Assembly (NCBI GenBank): GCA_029990175.1
Contig: JARKIP010000005.1
Coordinates: 73,130,001 to 73,194,000 of the forward strand
Direction: 5' to 3'
From: Petunia secreta
Lineage: Eukaryota > Streptophyta > Magnoliopsida > Solanales > Solanaceae
Length of the DNA stretch: 64,000 nucleotides
A program made the position numbers and the translations under genes. Below the pieces are notes generated by a model. The model was not told where the DNA came from. It ran no database searches and worked only from the letters and a program-made list of their open reading frames with translations. Shown in pieces: positions 1 to 11,002 of the stretch. Within the stretch, counting starts at the first letter, position 1. Each line of letters starts with the position of its first letter.

Positions 1-382
1 CACCATCTCGCCTTGGAAGTTCATTTCTTGGTAGTTCATGATCTATTGGATCATGGATGGGAGCCATTGCTTGTGGAGAATTGTTTGGAGAAAAGGTATC
101 TTGAGCAACCATTTGAGAGTATCGCTCATTAGCACGTGAGAGCCTACTAGGACCATCACTACGCCCTCCCACGGTTGGGGGCGTCTCCATCACTTGCTTT
201 CCCATTTCTCGGAGTCTTTCCTTTCGGAACAAGTCATCAACGGTCTCCTTGACCCCTTTTATCTCATAGAGCTCTTCTCGGAAAGAGTAAAATTGTGATT
301 GAAAATGGTTTGCCAAGTTTTCCATCATTGCTTGCATCATGGTTTTCATCTCCATGTTCAAATCGACTTCCTTTTGAGCCAT
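1..382 (-). CDS. Ty3/gypsy gag polyprotein, N-terminal part (runs off window edge)
   Basis: An open frame of 127 codons reads leftward from an ATG at 382-380 and leaves the window without a stop. It opens MAQKEVDLNMEMKTMMQAMM and continues with a charged helical segment and a basic stretch (about residues 55-65). The start lies about 1.1 kb downstream of a tRNA-Met-type primer site and a candidate LTR on the same strand, the usual position of gag in plant LTR retrotransposons. The core capsid domain and zinc knuckle would lie outside the window, so the family is inferred from context. Gag would form the particle that packages element RNA in the cytoplasm. No frameshift or stop is seen in the visible part. 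Confidence 0.65.
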   Translation of the reverse strand, partial: MAQKEVDLNMEMKTMMQAMMENLANHFQSQFYSFREELYEIKGVKETVDDLFRKERLREMGKQVMETPPTVGGRSDGPSRLSRANERYSQMVAQDTFSPNNSPQAMAPIHDPIDHELPRNELPRRDG

Positions 383-1485
383 GGTACCTACAAACAATTA
401 AACAAACAAAGATTAGTAGAAAAGGTCCTCACCAATTCACTCCCTTAGTGTTTACACTCGATTTGATTGCACTCAATCCACTCATACTTACACTCAATGA
501 TTGGCTTTTACTCGCTCTAATGTTCTCACCACACTTGCCTTTTTCCTCTCTTTGGCTAATTCAAGCTTGATCTTCGCACACAAGTCCGATTCAACAATCA
601 AATTCAATCCAATTCGGGATGGAAAGGAGTTGTTGTAGCAAAAAACGGACAATTGAAGTGAAAGAACGGACAGTTGAAGTGAAAGAACAGAATTTAGAAA
701 AGTTAAGGAAGCGACGTTAGAGAGACACGGATCGAATTAGCACGAAACGAATTCGGATTTGGATGAAATTTTGTTTGTGATCTAGAAACTCACTATATTT
801 GATGAAATAATTGGAGTTCCAGTGTTTGGAAACTGCCTGATAGCTGTTGCGAACAATCTGTCAGAAAAACTGTTTTTCTGGAAATTGTTGTCCTTCGCTG
901 TCGCGCTAGAGGTGTACGATCGCGGAGAATAAATTAATTCTCAAATTAATTATGTGCTTCGCTATTGCACTGGATGGCGCGCGATTGTGTTGAATGACTG
1001 GCTAGAGTTGCGCGATAGCACCGGTAAGCGCGCGATGTGATGCTTTATGAAGCTGAAGCAGAACCCGATTTTCAGCTACCACTTTTCACTTGAATCTTCA
1101 TGAACTTGTTTATTTTTGCTCCAAATTTGAGATTTATGTTCCTTGTTGGTCCGTGAACCAACCTCAGTAGTCAAATCTTCCAAAGCAACAACCAAATTAT
1201 AAAAGCCCCAATTTCTTTTGAAGAACCCTAACTATGATTTCTTCAAATTAGTGTTCCAAACATTGTTTGTTTACCAATTCCTTTGAGTTAAAACTTCCAC
1301 AATGATCAATCAACAAGTAGCAACAAGAATTTCATCCAAAATAAACTTAAACCTAAGACTTAATTTTTGGGATTTTGGGATTTTTGATTTTATTTTGATT
1401 TTTTTCAGATTTTCTAACTTTTTTTGCGATTTTTGGATAAAGGAATCAAAACTAAGATAATGTTTATAAGAATAAACACCAATCC
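383..1485 (-). other. Untranslated leader of the minus-strand gypsy element
   Basis: No convincing coding frame. The stretch lies between the primer site and the gag ATG. Around 895-1045 it carries GC-rich words (GCGCGAT, CGATCGC) resembling those in the LTR array at 1894-2091. Near 1370-1430 it is T-rich on the plus strand. Confidence 0.45.
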
Positions 1486-1499
1486 GTGGTCTGATACCA
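1486..1499 (-). other. Primer binding site, initiator tRNA-Met type
   Basis: On the minus strand the sequence reads TGGTATCAGACC, matching the usual plant retrotransposon primer site TGGTATCAGAGC apart from the last bases. It sits 7 nt from the candidate LTR end and upstream of gag, the expected order. Confidence 0.6.
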
Positions 1500-1784
1500 A
1501 ATAATATGAATCAAACGACAAGAAATGAAAAATAACAAGAATTAAAGATTGAAAAGCAAGACCCACTTTAATTAGAAAAGGATTAAAGAAGTAGATTAGG
1601 GAAAATGAACCTAATCACCCCTTTAATTGTCTAACAAAATGAACCTACACTAATTGTTCCTTAATTGGATTGAAAATTTAATTGCAAATCAAGGACAAAG
1701 GTGCTCAAGCAAACAATGCTTAGCCAAAATTCTCACCAAGTTTAATGTCATCAAAATCTAAGTTAAGGATAATGAAGAAATAGA

Positions 1785-1794
1785 CTATTTATAG
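1785..1794 (-). promoter_or_regulatory. TATA box of the candidate LTR promoter
   Basis: CTATAAATAG on the minus strand, about 280 bp from the primer site. It would drive transcription toward gag at 382. Confidence 0.5.
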
Positions 1795-1893
1795 TCTTTA
1801 CTACAAATGGCAACAATCTGCCCAAAATACCCTTTAACACGGCTAATGATAAGTAATTAAGCTAAAAATAGATACTGCCTGTCGTTCATGCTT

Positions 1894-2091
1894 TGCGATC
1901 GCGGCTATAGTCACGCGATCACGAAGAGTACTTTTTCAGCCATTTTCAGCTCCTTGCGTGATCGCATCTGTAATCTCGTGATCGCACTCTGCAGCTTCTC
2001 CTCCTTGTGCGATCGCGTCTGCAGTCTCGCGATCGCGCTTTGCAGCTTCTCCTCTTTGCTCGATCGCGCCAGATGGCTCGCGATCGCGATG
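1894..2091. repeat. GATCGC-rich imperfect tandem array in the LTR U3
   Basis: At least eight copies of GATCGC or GATCAC occur in about 200 bp. They sit in an imperfect unit of about 52 bp that contains two GATCGC boxes and a CTGCAGCTTCTCCT-like segment, present about three times. The cores are palindromic (GCGATCGC). Confidence 0.6.
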
Positions 2092-2264
2092 GTCATTTCC
2101 TGGAACAGAAGCAATGAGCTTGCAAACAGGTCCTGCAGCTTCCAAAACCTGTCCAATCAGCTCCAGTTGTGCAAATATGGACTGCAACTGTTGTAACTCC
2201 CGTGCTTGGCTCCTTGTGAACGGTTTGCTCACGCATCGGGTTCCATCACACGGTGAAGTGTTCA

Positions 2265-3510
2265 CTATATTTTTGTAAAACTCCTCGATCAGTCGGTAAA
2301 TTCGTCATTGTCAAAACCATGATTATCATTAATTAGAGACCTCGATCAGTTTGTAAATCAAAATTGTATTACTAGCAAAATAAATCTGTTAGTTCGCTAT
2401 TAATGGTATATCATCAGACTTGGCGATTTTCATTCGCCTTCCATGTTTACACAACAAAGGCCAAAATAATATATGTCTAGATAATACATGAGTTGCAAAG
2501 AGTCTATAGCTCTATTTACGCTCGTTTCTGCATGAAAGTGTTCACATAATTACATTCTTAGTATGGAAGTGTATCGGCAGGGGCGCACTCTTATCCTTCG
2601 TCAGCAGAAATATGTTGTGTAATAAAATTTAGTTTTGGATGCTTAGCATGTAAATTGGTTGTTTGATGTAGTATATAGTGGATACTAATAGTATGTGTAA
2701 ATTTGGTCAGCTATTACCTAATTATTGTTGATAAATTCATGACTAACTCGGAGAAACCCCTGCTATTGGTGTTTCAAACATAGTAAGTTTGCCCTGTGAT
2801 TCATGTTGTGCCTGAACTGAAAGCTCTGACGCAAAAGAAGCAAAAACAAGGTCGTGCATGGACTCCTTTTAAGGCCATAAGAGTTGCTACATGATGAGAA
2901 ATGTGAAACTTGGTATCAGGTAAGCAAAACTATGCTTGTTCCCGTTGATGCTCTGAGGGGTATTGAGAGGACTACCGCTCAATTACTTGTGAGTTTATCT
3001 TGTGACTTCCAAATAGTTTATATAATAACTTATCTTTGAAGACTTTGTGATTGGAGGCTGGATATCGAAATAAGATTTGAGCCTGTAATACTTTATTCAT
3101 TCTTAAAGAATATGATATTTCTCGTTCTTTTAGTTTTCCGGGAAGGAAAAACATTTGTCTTTTTCGCCATAATATAGTTTCACTCAATCATGTTGTGCTA
3201 ATATAAATGAACAGAATGCTACGATATAAAGTTGCTTTCATCAAGATGTCTGAAAATTCACAAGCAGAGGACTCATTAATCTCAGCAAATGATGTTTGTC
3301 GGTTAACGTCTCAGAGAAAGTAGAAAGCCATAGTGAATCCTTTGATAATATAATTCTTTTATTAACAAAAGTTAATTTTACTGAAACAGGGCAGTGCCAA
3401 GCTGATACTGGAGCATTACAGAATGAATCCTTTCATGGTATTTGTTGTGTTCTCGGGATTGGTTTACGGGGCGGTGAAGATAGTAGAGCTCATCAAAAGG
3501 ACCTCCAACC
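2265..3510. other. No recognisable gene
   Basis: AT-rich sequence with only short open frames and no familiar motif on either strand. It is probably decayed intergenic or old transposon sequence between two minus-strand LTR elements. Confidence 0.4.
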
Positions 3511-3731
3511 TTAGGCTCATTAAAGAGAGCTCTCACCTTAGAGTTCATTAAGAGAGAACTCTGATCTCTTTTTTCTTTTGTTGAATTCTGACTTAAGTTT
3601 TCATTCATCAATGTGCCCGGGTTACATCAATAAGAAGACTTAACATTTAAGATACTAGAGACCCTAAAGAATATTCTAGAATAATAAAAATCTTAATCCT
3701 TAAATAACTAGAAAACGTAAGTCCTATTTTA

Positions 3732-3794
<63 letters not shown>

Positions 3795-3832
3795 CAACAA
3801 CAACAATAACAATAATAATAATCTAAAAGCCC
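3511..3832 (-). repeat. 3' LTR (partial) of the miniature gypsy element
   Basis: Matches 4205-4429 over about 220 bp with scattered differences. Its internal end is swollen by a long AAT microsatellite. The outer part matching 4082-4200 is not recognisable, so it is truncated or replaced there. Confidence 0.5.
3733..3822. repeat. (AAT)n/(AAC)n microsatellite
   Basis: About 90 bp of nearly pure AAT units with a short AAC interruption. It is absent from the sister LTR at 4429, so it expanded after insertion. Confidence 0.9.
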
Positions 3833-3841
3833 TCGACCTAC

Positions 3842-4058
3842 TCACGTAACATTATTCCACTCCTGAAAAATGAGTTTGTCCTCAAGCTCGAAATCTGGAT
3901 ATGACTGACGAAAGCTATCCACATCCTCTCCTTTGCTTCACACTTGTATTTGTCTCAATGTCTTCCAAGAGTTTCTCCATGTCAGAAACCCCAGCTTTCA
4001 CGACTGCCTCCATAGCCGCTCTTTCTTGTAGCCAAACTGATTTGATTTCACCACCCAT
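3842..4058 (-). pseudogene. Gag start placed next to gypsy polyprotein C-terminus
   Basis: From an ATG at 4058 a 47-codon frame opens MGGEIKSVWLQERAAMEAVV and stops at 3915. In another frame, directly adjoining, about 20 codons read SYPDFELEDKLIFQEW and end with a stop at 3842-3844. The FELEDK-type ending is the familiar C-terminus of Ty3/gypsy pol proteins just before the 3' LTR. The adjacency shows an internal deletion of several kilobases. No functional protein is expected. Confidence 0.65.
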
Positions 4059-4065
4059 CGTGTAT

Positions 4066-4078
4066 GGCTCTGATACCA
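4066..4078 (-). other. tRNA-Met primer binding site of the miniature element
   Basis: Minus strand reads TGGTATCAGAGCC, a full match to the common initiator-Met primer site, located between the LTR end at 4082 and the gag ATG at 4058. Confidence 0.75.
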
Positions 4079-4081
4079 ATT

Positions 4082-4429
4082 TGTTAGGATTTCTTGGCAA
4101 AGATCGAGTCACAGGACGATGGTCTACTGGCTTCGACTTTCCTCGGCCTCAGTTTGGCTTCGTAGGTCGACCTATTTTGAATAGCAATTCAGCTCGTTAA
4201 AGGGATGGTGAAACCTTAGAGTTCAAGGGAAGAGAGAACTCTGATCTCTTTTTTCTTTTGTTGAATTATGACATAAGTTTTCATTCATCAATGTGCCCTT
4301 TAAATAAGAGGTTACATCAATAAGAGACTTAACCTTTAAGATACTAGATACCCTAAAGAATATTCTTGAATAATAAAAACCTTAATCCTTAAATAACTAG
4401 AAAACGTAAATCCTATTTTAGAATAAAAA
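4082..4429 (-). repeat. 5' LTR of the miniature gypsy element
   Basis: Begins TGTTAGGATTT on the plus strand, 3 bp from the primer site, and shares about 220 bp with the left copy. The outer (right) boundary is set where similarity ends near an A-rich run and is approximate. Confidence 0.55.
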
Positions 4430-4439
4430 ATTTTGGAAG

Positions 4440-4442
4440 GGG

Positions 4443-4473
<31 letters not shown>

Positions 4474-4680
4474 GGTAATGGGCCAAAGTGTAATATTTGA
4501 AATTTGGGGGGTTGGGACGTGTAGGCATTTTTTTTTGTGTAATTAAGTCCTAATCCTAATTAAAACAGAGGAGGTCATCTAGCCAATTCTTAAAACTTGG
4601 AGGTCATTTTTTTAATTGAAGACTTGGGGGAGGTCATGCAGCAAAAAACCCCAGTTAGTGTACCCTTTAATTTTACCCTG
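4440..4680. repeat. Relic resembling the MULE terminus at 55.85-56.06 kb
   Basis: Shares ordered blocks with the right end of the complete MULE: CCAAAGTGTA followed by a G-rich run, then AATTCTTAAAACTTGGAGG-like text, then GAGGTC and CCCCAGT at the outer end. It also holds a poly-T tract (about 4447-4473). It may be a terminus left by an old Mutator-like insertion. No partner was identified. Confidence 0.45.
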
Positions 4681-4971
4681 TCAAGAAAAGAAAAGAAGTC
4701 AGTCTACATAATGTTGGCTTTCTCTGAAGTGCGTAGCCAAAACTTTGGTTTTATTTTAAGTGTATAGTTCAAAGTTAAATTATATTTGAAGTGCACTGTT
4801 CGAGTTTAAATAGAATTAATAGATTATATCAAAAGAATGTAAAATTCTTTCTGTAGATTTGCATCTTTCTTGTTGCCTATCACGTGAACCAATGAACAAC
4901 TTCTTCTGGATCAGCATATATTCCACCATATTTCATGTGTCTTATGTGTGTGCATAAAATCTCATATTCAG

Positions 4972-5125
4972 GAACTTGAGAGAGTTGTTCAAATTGGATG
5001 CTGCAGAGTACATGATGTCCATCTGTGGTGACGATGGTCTGTCAGAGCTTTCTTCTCCTGGAAAAATTGGCACCATCTTCTATCATTCACGTGATGATAA
5101 ATTTGTGATCAAGACTTTAAAGAAG
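4972..5125 (+). pseudogene. Exon fragment of a phosphatidylinositol-4-phosphate 5-kinase
   Basis: After an intron-like acceptor (ATATTCAG) the frame reads LRELFKLDAAEYMMSICG, then ELSSPGKIGTIFYHSRDDKF and VIKTLKK. In plant PIP5Ks this segment opens the lipid-kinase catalytic domain, with the glycine-rich SPGKSG-type loop and the lysine of IKTL. After KTLKK the similarity stops and the frame ends at 5167. No other kinase exons are seen nearby, so this is a captured or relic exon. An unidentified short open segment follows at about 5240-5310. Confidence 0.75.
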
Positions 5126-5169
5126 CCTGCTTTCAAAGTTTGGACAGTAGAAAACTTTACCTACTAAAC

Positions 5170-6689
5170 AATTCCAGCTCTCTTTTGCTCTCTTACATGC
5201 TCATATAGCCACTGAACTTCATACTGAACCAAATTCAGCTAGAGGTACATCTGCCGTTGATTTTGGGATTAGAGATGGAACCGAGGAGCGAAGTGATGCT
5301 TTAGCTTAAATCTACTAATAGTCCCTCCCACTATCTATCCTAAACTCCTCTTTTAATATCCATTGTAGGTTATGTTCTAATTTTCACTATAAGCATAGAG
5401 CAAGAACTTTCTGTGGAACTTTGTTTTCCCTTTGGTACAGTCAACTTTGATCTAGCTCCTCTAATGTTGTATGAGAGAGTCATTCTACAGTTGGTGAAAA
5501 AGTTACCAAATAATAGAAGGATTTTAGTTACGAAAAGCAAATAATACATATCTAGTTACCTAAAGCAAAGCCTTATAGGCATCTCGAACCGGTTGTCCAT
5601 GTTGCTTAATGTCAAAAGCTCCTTACTATCTTTTGCTCCTCTAGTTCAGAAAGGTCCTCCTTGTGGAAAATGTTCATACGAGAAAAAACACTGAATCATA
5701 TCAAGAAAAAGTAGTTTTAGCAGAGAGCTTATACTCCTTCCAACATATGAATCTGAAAATTGGACGCCAATATAAGATAAATTATACTGCTTGAACGAAA
5801 CAGAGTTCAGGCTGATACAATTTATCAGAAGCTCAATGCATTCATATGCTGAAAGAATGTTGCTTTTACCATCTTAAGTATATTAGTTCCCAACCGAGGC
5901 GGATCCAAGATTTGGAGGGTGTGGGTGTCACTATTTTATGTACACCACTAACCACAAAGATGGAATAAGAAGGATGGATTGGTTTGGTTGTTTCTTTTTA
6001 CTTTGATGAGATCCATTGGCGTTTTTATTCTCAAATTGAAAAATTAGTTCAACTTCTTTCAGTTTTTTTCAGGCTTTATTAAGTTTTATAGAAATTGAAA
6101 AAAAAAAAATCATCTAAAGCGAAACCGACTAGCAATTTGCTTAAAGAGTATTTTTCACTACATTTTATTTGTTTGACTAGATTTATTTAACTTCAATGTT
6201 ATCGAGCTAGCTTTTCCACTTTAATTAACTTTTATGTCACCTTAAATTTTACTTCAATATATAGAGAAATGTCACATCATCAATAAAAGAGACTATATGT
6301 TACCAAAATAAATTCAAATGACTTCGCTCAAAGAAGCAGCTCATGAAGGTACAATAGTAGCAAAAAAATGAGGGTTAATGTAAAGAAATTGATAAAAGGA
6401 GAGGCATCTTATTTAGCAAATAAAATGAATAAAAAGAGAGGTTGGAGCCTAGGGCTCAATGGAGGAAAAATGGGTCAAACATTTAAGAGTTTCTCACAGT
6501 AAAATGAGAAATAAATTAACAATTCTTTCCAGAAACAAAAAATTCTCCAAGTATCAGAAGTAAATCACACAGCTGCACAAAACCAAGTCAACTCACGCAG
6601 AACACACTCTTTGCAACAATCCAACTTTAACAACCTTAAGACATTGAGCGATGGTCTAGCTCTACTTGTACATGATTTCTGGCTGTATA
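5170..6689. other. No recognisable gene
   Basis: AT-rich intergenic sequence between the PIP5K fragment and the 3' end of the FKBP gene. The right end would include the FKBP 3' untranslated region. No repeat boundary was found. Confidence 0.4.
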
Positions 6690-9600
6690 TTACCTTTTGT
6701 CACATACATCAACCAATTCAACATCATACTGGAGCCATGCCTCTGGCTCTACTGGAGACTTAGCTTTTTTCTCCCAACTGCACCTACAAAAGGCAAGAGC
6801 AGAGAAACTTTCAAGTGTTGGAGTCACAATGGAGAAGTTTAAAAAATGTGCAATTTAAGCTAAGGATTTGTATACCTCAAAGATGGTGGAATAGTGAGTC
6901 TTCTCTTTTCACCAACACGCATACCTGAACAACTTGGAAGGTTAGAGTTAAAGTCATGCACAAGAGGTAGAGCATAATAGAATGTGCAACATATAAATGA
7001 AAACGTGTCAGTCTACGAATATGATTACCTTCAATTCCAATGTTTAATCCCTTTATAATTTTCTTGTCACCTGATCAAAGACAACAAAATAATATTTTGA
7101 ACAGATAAGTGGTTAATGTCAAATTGCGAGAGAACATATGAAGAGGCACAACTTGTATGGGTAGAGGAGTGAAGAGAACTTTCTAGGACAAAATGGAAAC
7201 TAAACTGTTATATACTCCTCATTCGTTTATCCAGACAACTATCAGACTTTTGTGTGCGCGTGCGTGTGTGTGTGTGAGAGAGAGAGAGAGAGACCAAGGC
7301 GAAACTGATGAGGAGCTTCATCACCAATATTAGAGCCGACATCACGTCCTGTAGCACATAACTTGGCGCTGAAATAAATTTTGACCTGGACAAATAAAGG
7401 ATTGTTTAGTATGAGATTACTAGCTAGCATGAAGTTTGTTGGTAAGTCTGACAAAGGAACACCATCTCTATCTGATTTTTCAAACAATCACCTGCTTTCC
7501 CTGAGAAGCTTCTTTCCCGTCCTGATTTCCCTTCACCAGCACCTCAACAGTCATTCCATCTGATAATTTACATATCCGTGATGACACGGCACTCTCATTT
7601 ATCTTCTTAGAGCTTGTACCTCTACCATCAACTGGTACATCTCGCATTTTCCTTTCTGTTCTTCTCTTTTTCTTAGTGGGACAACTGATCATGGATTACA
7701 ATCATTGGATCAAACCGGATATCCAAAAGCATGTAAAAATCATTTTATTAGGGTACATGGAACACACAACCACTGCTACAGAGAAAAGGACACATCTAAT
7801 CTTAAAGAAAACAATTTATCTTGAATTTTACACAACAAAACAAAAGGAGGGAAAACCTTACCAGCACTATGAGATATAGTATGGTCATATTACTTCTACT
7901 TTTATCATATCTATACTACGCCTATTTTATTCTCAGATATCGAACTACAAGACAATGGCTGGAGATAAACTCATAAGCACTGCAAAATGTAATAGTTTAC
8001 TAACCTGTCTTGTTTAGTATTCACGATAACATGATCATTCTTTTCATTTGATTTATCATTGCAAGTATCAGGAACTTCTATCCTCTGGTTGCTTTTCTGG
8101 TATAATAGTTTCTTCGTGTCCAATGTCTCTTCTTTCATTGCTGGAAGCAAAACCCCAATTTAAAAATAGAGAAAGTCATTTTTTTGACAATTTAGGACTG
8201 TGTATGATAGAAGTAGTGCAAAAGTTAACAATCACATGAAAAGTTTTAAATCCTAGCACTTCTGCAAGCTCTAAAAAGATGAAACTTAAAGTGAATTTTT
8301 TGAAGATACGACATAAAATTTACCTTTCGATCTTTGTAGCATTACACCGTGTAAGTTAGGCTTACAAGGAATAAGACAAGATAATAAGTCGTGAACTGTT
8401 GTACAAACAAGATGAGATTATCATTTATTGAGCATGTGGATACATCCATGTCAAATCATAGAAGTTGAACTGTTCACTCATATAAGTTAGCCAGGGAAAA
8501 GTAACACATGCTTACGTTCTTTATATGGTGAACAAGACATCTAGATCTACCCACAGATCAAATATTTCTTGAATGGTTTATATTTAAGTTTAACATCAAG
8601 GTAAATTTGAACGGTCTATTTCTTAGTTTAATGTCAAGGTAAATTCTTTCAAGGAAAATCTTGAACATTTTCCTCATAGTATTGCTTGTGTAGCTTGTTA
8701 ATAGAGTAGACACTATATCTTAAGTAGTATGTTGTTCTAGAGGTTTAAAATAATGTAACCTTGGACATATAGAATAATCATAGATAACTAGCTTGGGATT
8801 TAGGCAGAGCGTTACTATTGTAGACGCCATAAACTAGTTGATCAGTTGTTCACCCCATATAAATCTACACATATTTTACTGAAGAAAAAAAGTTCATTTT
8901 AGTAAATTCGCCTATACTGGATCGACATGCCCTAGTACAGATCCCTATAGCAGACGTTTAATGAGACTACTATTATTAAAACACTATACTGGGTCAACTC
9001 GCTCTACTAGAAATGTAATGTGTGACGAGATTACCATTGTTAGAATACTCAGACTTATAAAACTTTCATGGCTCTTGGGCATGGAGGTTACAAAGGTATA
9101 GGATCATCAATTTGTTGGCAAAATTCCTGCCATCTAAAGACTACTGCATGATTTTAGCCTAGATGGAGGAGAAGTAAGATTTTAAAAAATGCAAACATTG
9201 ATAGCAAACTTATCTATTTTACCAATTTAAGCAATTATTATTTTCCAATCAAGACAACTGTTAATCTCAAGGCAAACAAGTCACGCATGGTGCAGAATAA
9301 CATATAAAAAGGACAACAAATATGATATGATAACACATCACAAACCTGCATCATCAGAGGCGCTATACTGTCTCATGATATCTCTGTCTTCATTGTTACT
9401 GTCTATGGAGTGGCACCTATCATCATCAGCAAATGTATTGATTTTCTGCAAGGTTTGCTTGCTAGTTGTCAACCCGGTATTTCTCTCATGTGCTTTGCTG
9501 CTAATATCTTGTCCACAAAAGTCGCTTGATCAAAATGAAATAGTTAAGGAGAAGCGAAGCTAATCTTTTAAAACATATATAAAAGCAGAGTTAGAAGGAT

Positions 9601-11002
9601 GAATTTTGAATTCTCTTTCAGAAAGTGCAGTGAATTTCTGCAAGTTTGTCGCAAAGAAAGAGAACGAGAGAGAAAAGACTTTTACCAAATCAGCCTAGTG
9701 TGTCTCCTAAGGCAGTAGTCTACTGTTTTTTTTTTTGCCTTTCCAAGTTTAGTACATCTTACAGAGGTGAAAAGTGAGCATCAATATGCAAATTTACTGC
9801 ACAAACAAGTACTTACATACAGAAAAAGAAAGGTCCAAACATAGCAATGCAGACTCTTTTAGAATGCATAAACACTAATGAGTTTCAAGTTCTAGTTTAG
9901 AAGATACACGGTCAGTCTGACATCAACTAGTTAAACTTTACTCTTCTATAAATATCACTCCTCAATGAGTAAACCATCCTTGCCTCCGACAGTGTTTCCC
10001 TTATATAATTTACATTACTCAAAACTATAGCATAACTTTGCATAACTATATAAAATAATAATAATAAAAATAAAAATAATAATGGCTTCATTTTCTTCTA
10101 CTATGCTAATGCAGCCAAAGTAGACACCAGAAAACTGCACTTGAGCATGGAAGGAAAAGGATACACTTGAAGTTTATCAGTTGCACTAGAAGGGATGTAA
10201 TAACCAACAAGGTGAATGCCACATGGACCATCAACTGAGAAGACAACATCCTCACGCGCCTCAAATTCGAGATTAAGCCGATAGCAAGGACGTTCATCCC
10301 ACAATGTGCAGATTGTGAATGGAGGATGACTACCAATGGCACATTGAACCAAATAATCTGAATTCCATGGTCCACGACGCTTTCCCAGAATTGCCTGCAA
10401 GTCGTCATCTATATTTGTTCAATCACCTTTTCAACTTAACATTTACCGGAGATAAGTCATTTGATAAGTAACGTTTAAGGTAAACTGAATAGAGAATTTC
10501 CGTAAACCTGTGAAATTCGGAGACGCCTTTTATCCCACCGTAGTTTGTAAGGCTTCCTTGGTTCAATAAACGTGCCTGAAGAAGGAGATACAAATTCTTG
10601 GAATCACAATCAATCAAAAATATTGGACCTCTGCTGCACGCAGAGATTAAAGTTGAGCCAAATAAATAATGCGCGAGACATGTAGTATTAAATAAAAGAA
10701 GAAACCAGATATTTGATAACAAATGAGACATTCCATATTGTATAGGAGTACTACTTTATTGCTAAGTGACATAAAGAATCAGTAAAGCTCTTGAGTGAGG
10801 ACTATCACAAATATAATGAACAGTTTCAAAATCTTGGACTATTGAGTGAGGACACTCACAAATAGTGTTAAAGCTCTTCACAATGCAAGCATTAAGAGAA
10901 ATCAAAAGGGAAGAGGAGAATACACAAAGAACAAAAGCTCTTTAGTTCAGTTAAGTCGTATATGAAAATTAAAAAAGATGCAAACAAACCCCATAACACC
11001 AT
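6690..11002 (-). CDS. Nucleoplasmin-like FKBP immunophilin (FKBP43/FKBP53-like), about 10 exons
   Basis: Exons read by eye: 10990-11002 (ATG, MVLWG), 10508-10575, about 10165-10394, 9346-9524, 8005-8140, 7492-7684, 7295-7385, 7029-7070, 6876-6924, 6690-6783. All chosen introns have GT..AG borders and phases agree from exon 4 to the stop and across exons 1-3. The junction of exons 3 and 4 is unresolved and may hide another exon. The N-terminus (KPYKLRWDKRRLRISQAILG ... VVFSVDGPCGIHLVGYY) is the nucleoplasmin-like domain of plant nuclear FKBPs. A charged middle with a basic patch (TKKKRRTERKMR) suggests nuclear location. The C-terminus (GMRVGEKRRLTIPPS ... WLQYDVELVDV) is an FKBP domain. Homologues act as nuclear histone chaperones and prolyl isomerases. 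Several pocket residues are replaced here, so isomerase activity is doubtful. Confidence 0.85.
7250..7292. repeat. (TG)n(AG)n microsatellite at an FKBP splice donor
   Basis: A GTGTGC/TGTG run followed by GAGAGA lies in the intron immediately beside the donor of the exon ending at 7295. On the minus strand the intron therefore starts GTCTCTCTCTCTC. Confidence 0.8.

Larger units (their letters stand above)
1507..2264 (-). repeat. Candidate 5' LTR of the minus-strand gypsy element
   Basis: The segment starts TGAA and ends TTCA on the plus strand, next to the primer site. It contains a TATA-like box on the minus strand (1785-1794) and a GC-rich array upstream of it, fitting U3-R-U5 order for leftward transcription. 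The partner LTR is outside the window, so the right border and target duplication cannot be confirmed. Confidence 0.45.
3511..4429 (-). mobile_element. Miniature, internally deleted Ty3/gypsy retrotransposon
   Basis: Two direct repeats (about 3511-3832 and 4082-4429) share long stretches, for example around TTCATTCATCAATGTGCCC and CTTAATCCTTAAATAACTAG. The right copy is followed leftward by a tRNA-Met primer site (4066-4078), a 47-codon gag start, and after a few bases a polyprotein C-terminus ending at 3842, which abuts the left repeat. So the element keeps LTRs, primer site and the two coding extremities, and has lost almost all of gag-pol. The left copy is truncated or rearranged at its outer edge. 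It could move only with enzymes supplied in trans. Confidence 0.65.

Noticed and set aside
1888..2265. Alternative ORFs across the GATCGC array on both strands
   Set aside because: They follow the repeat period and are open on both strands, as expected from a palindromic tandem repeat.
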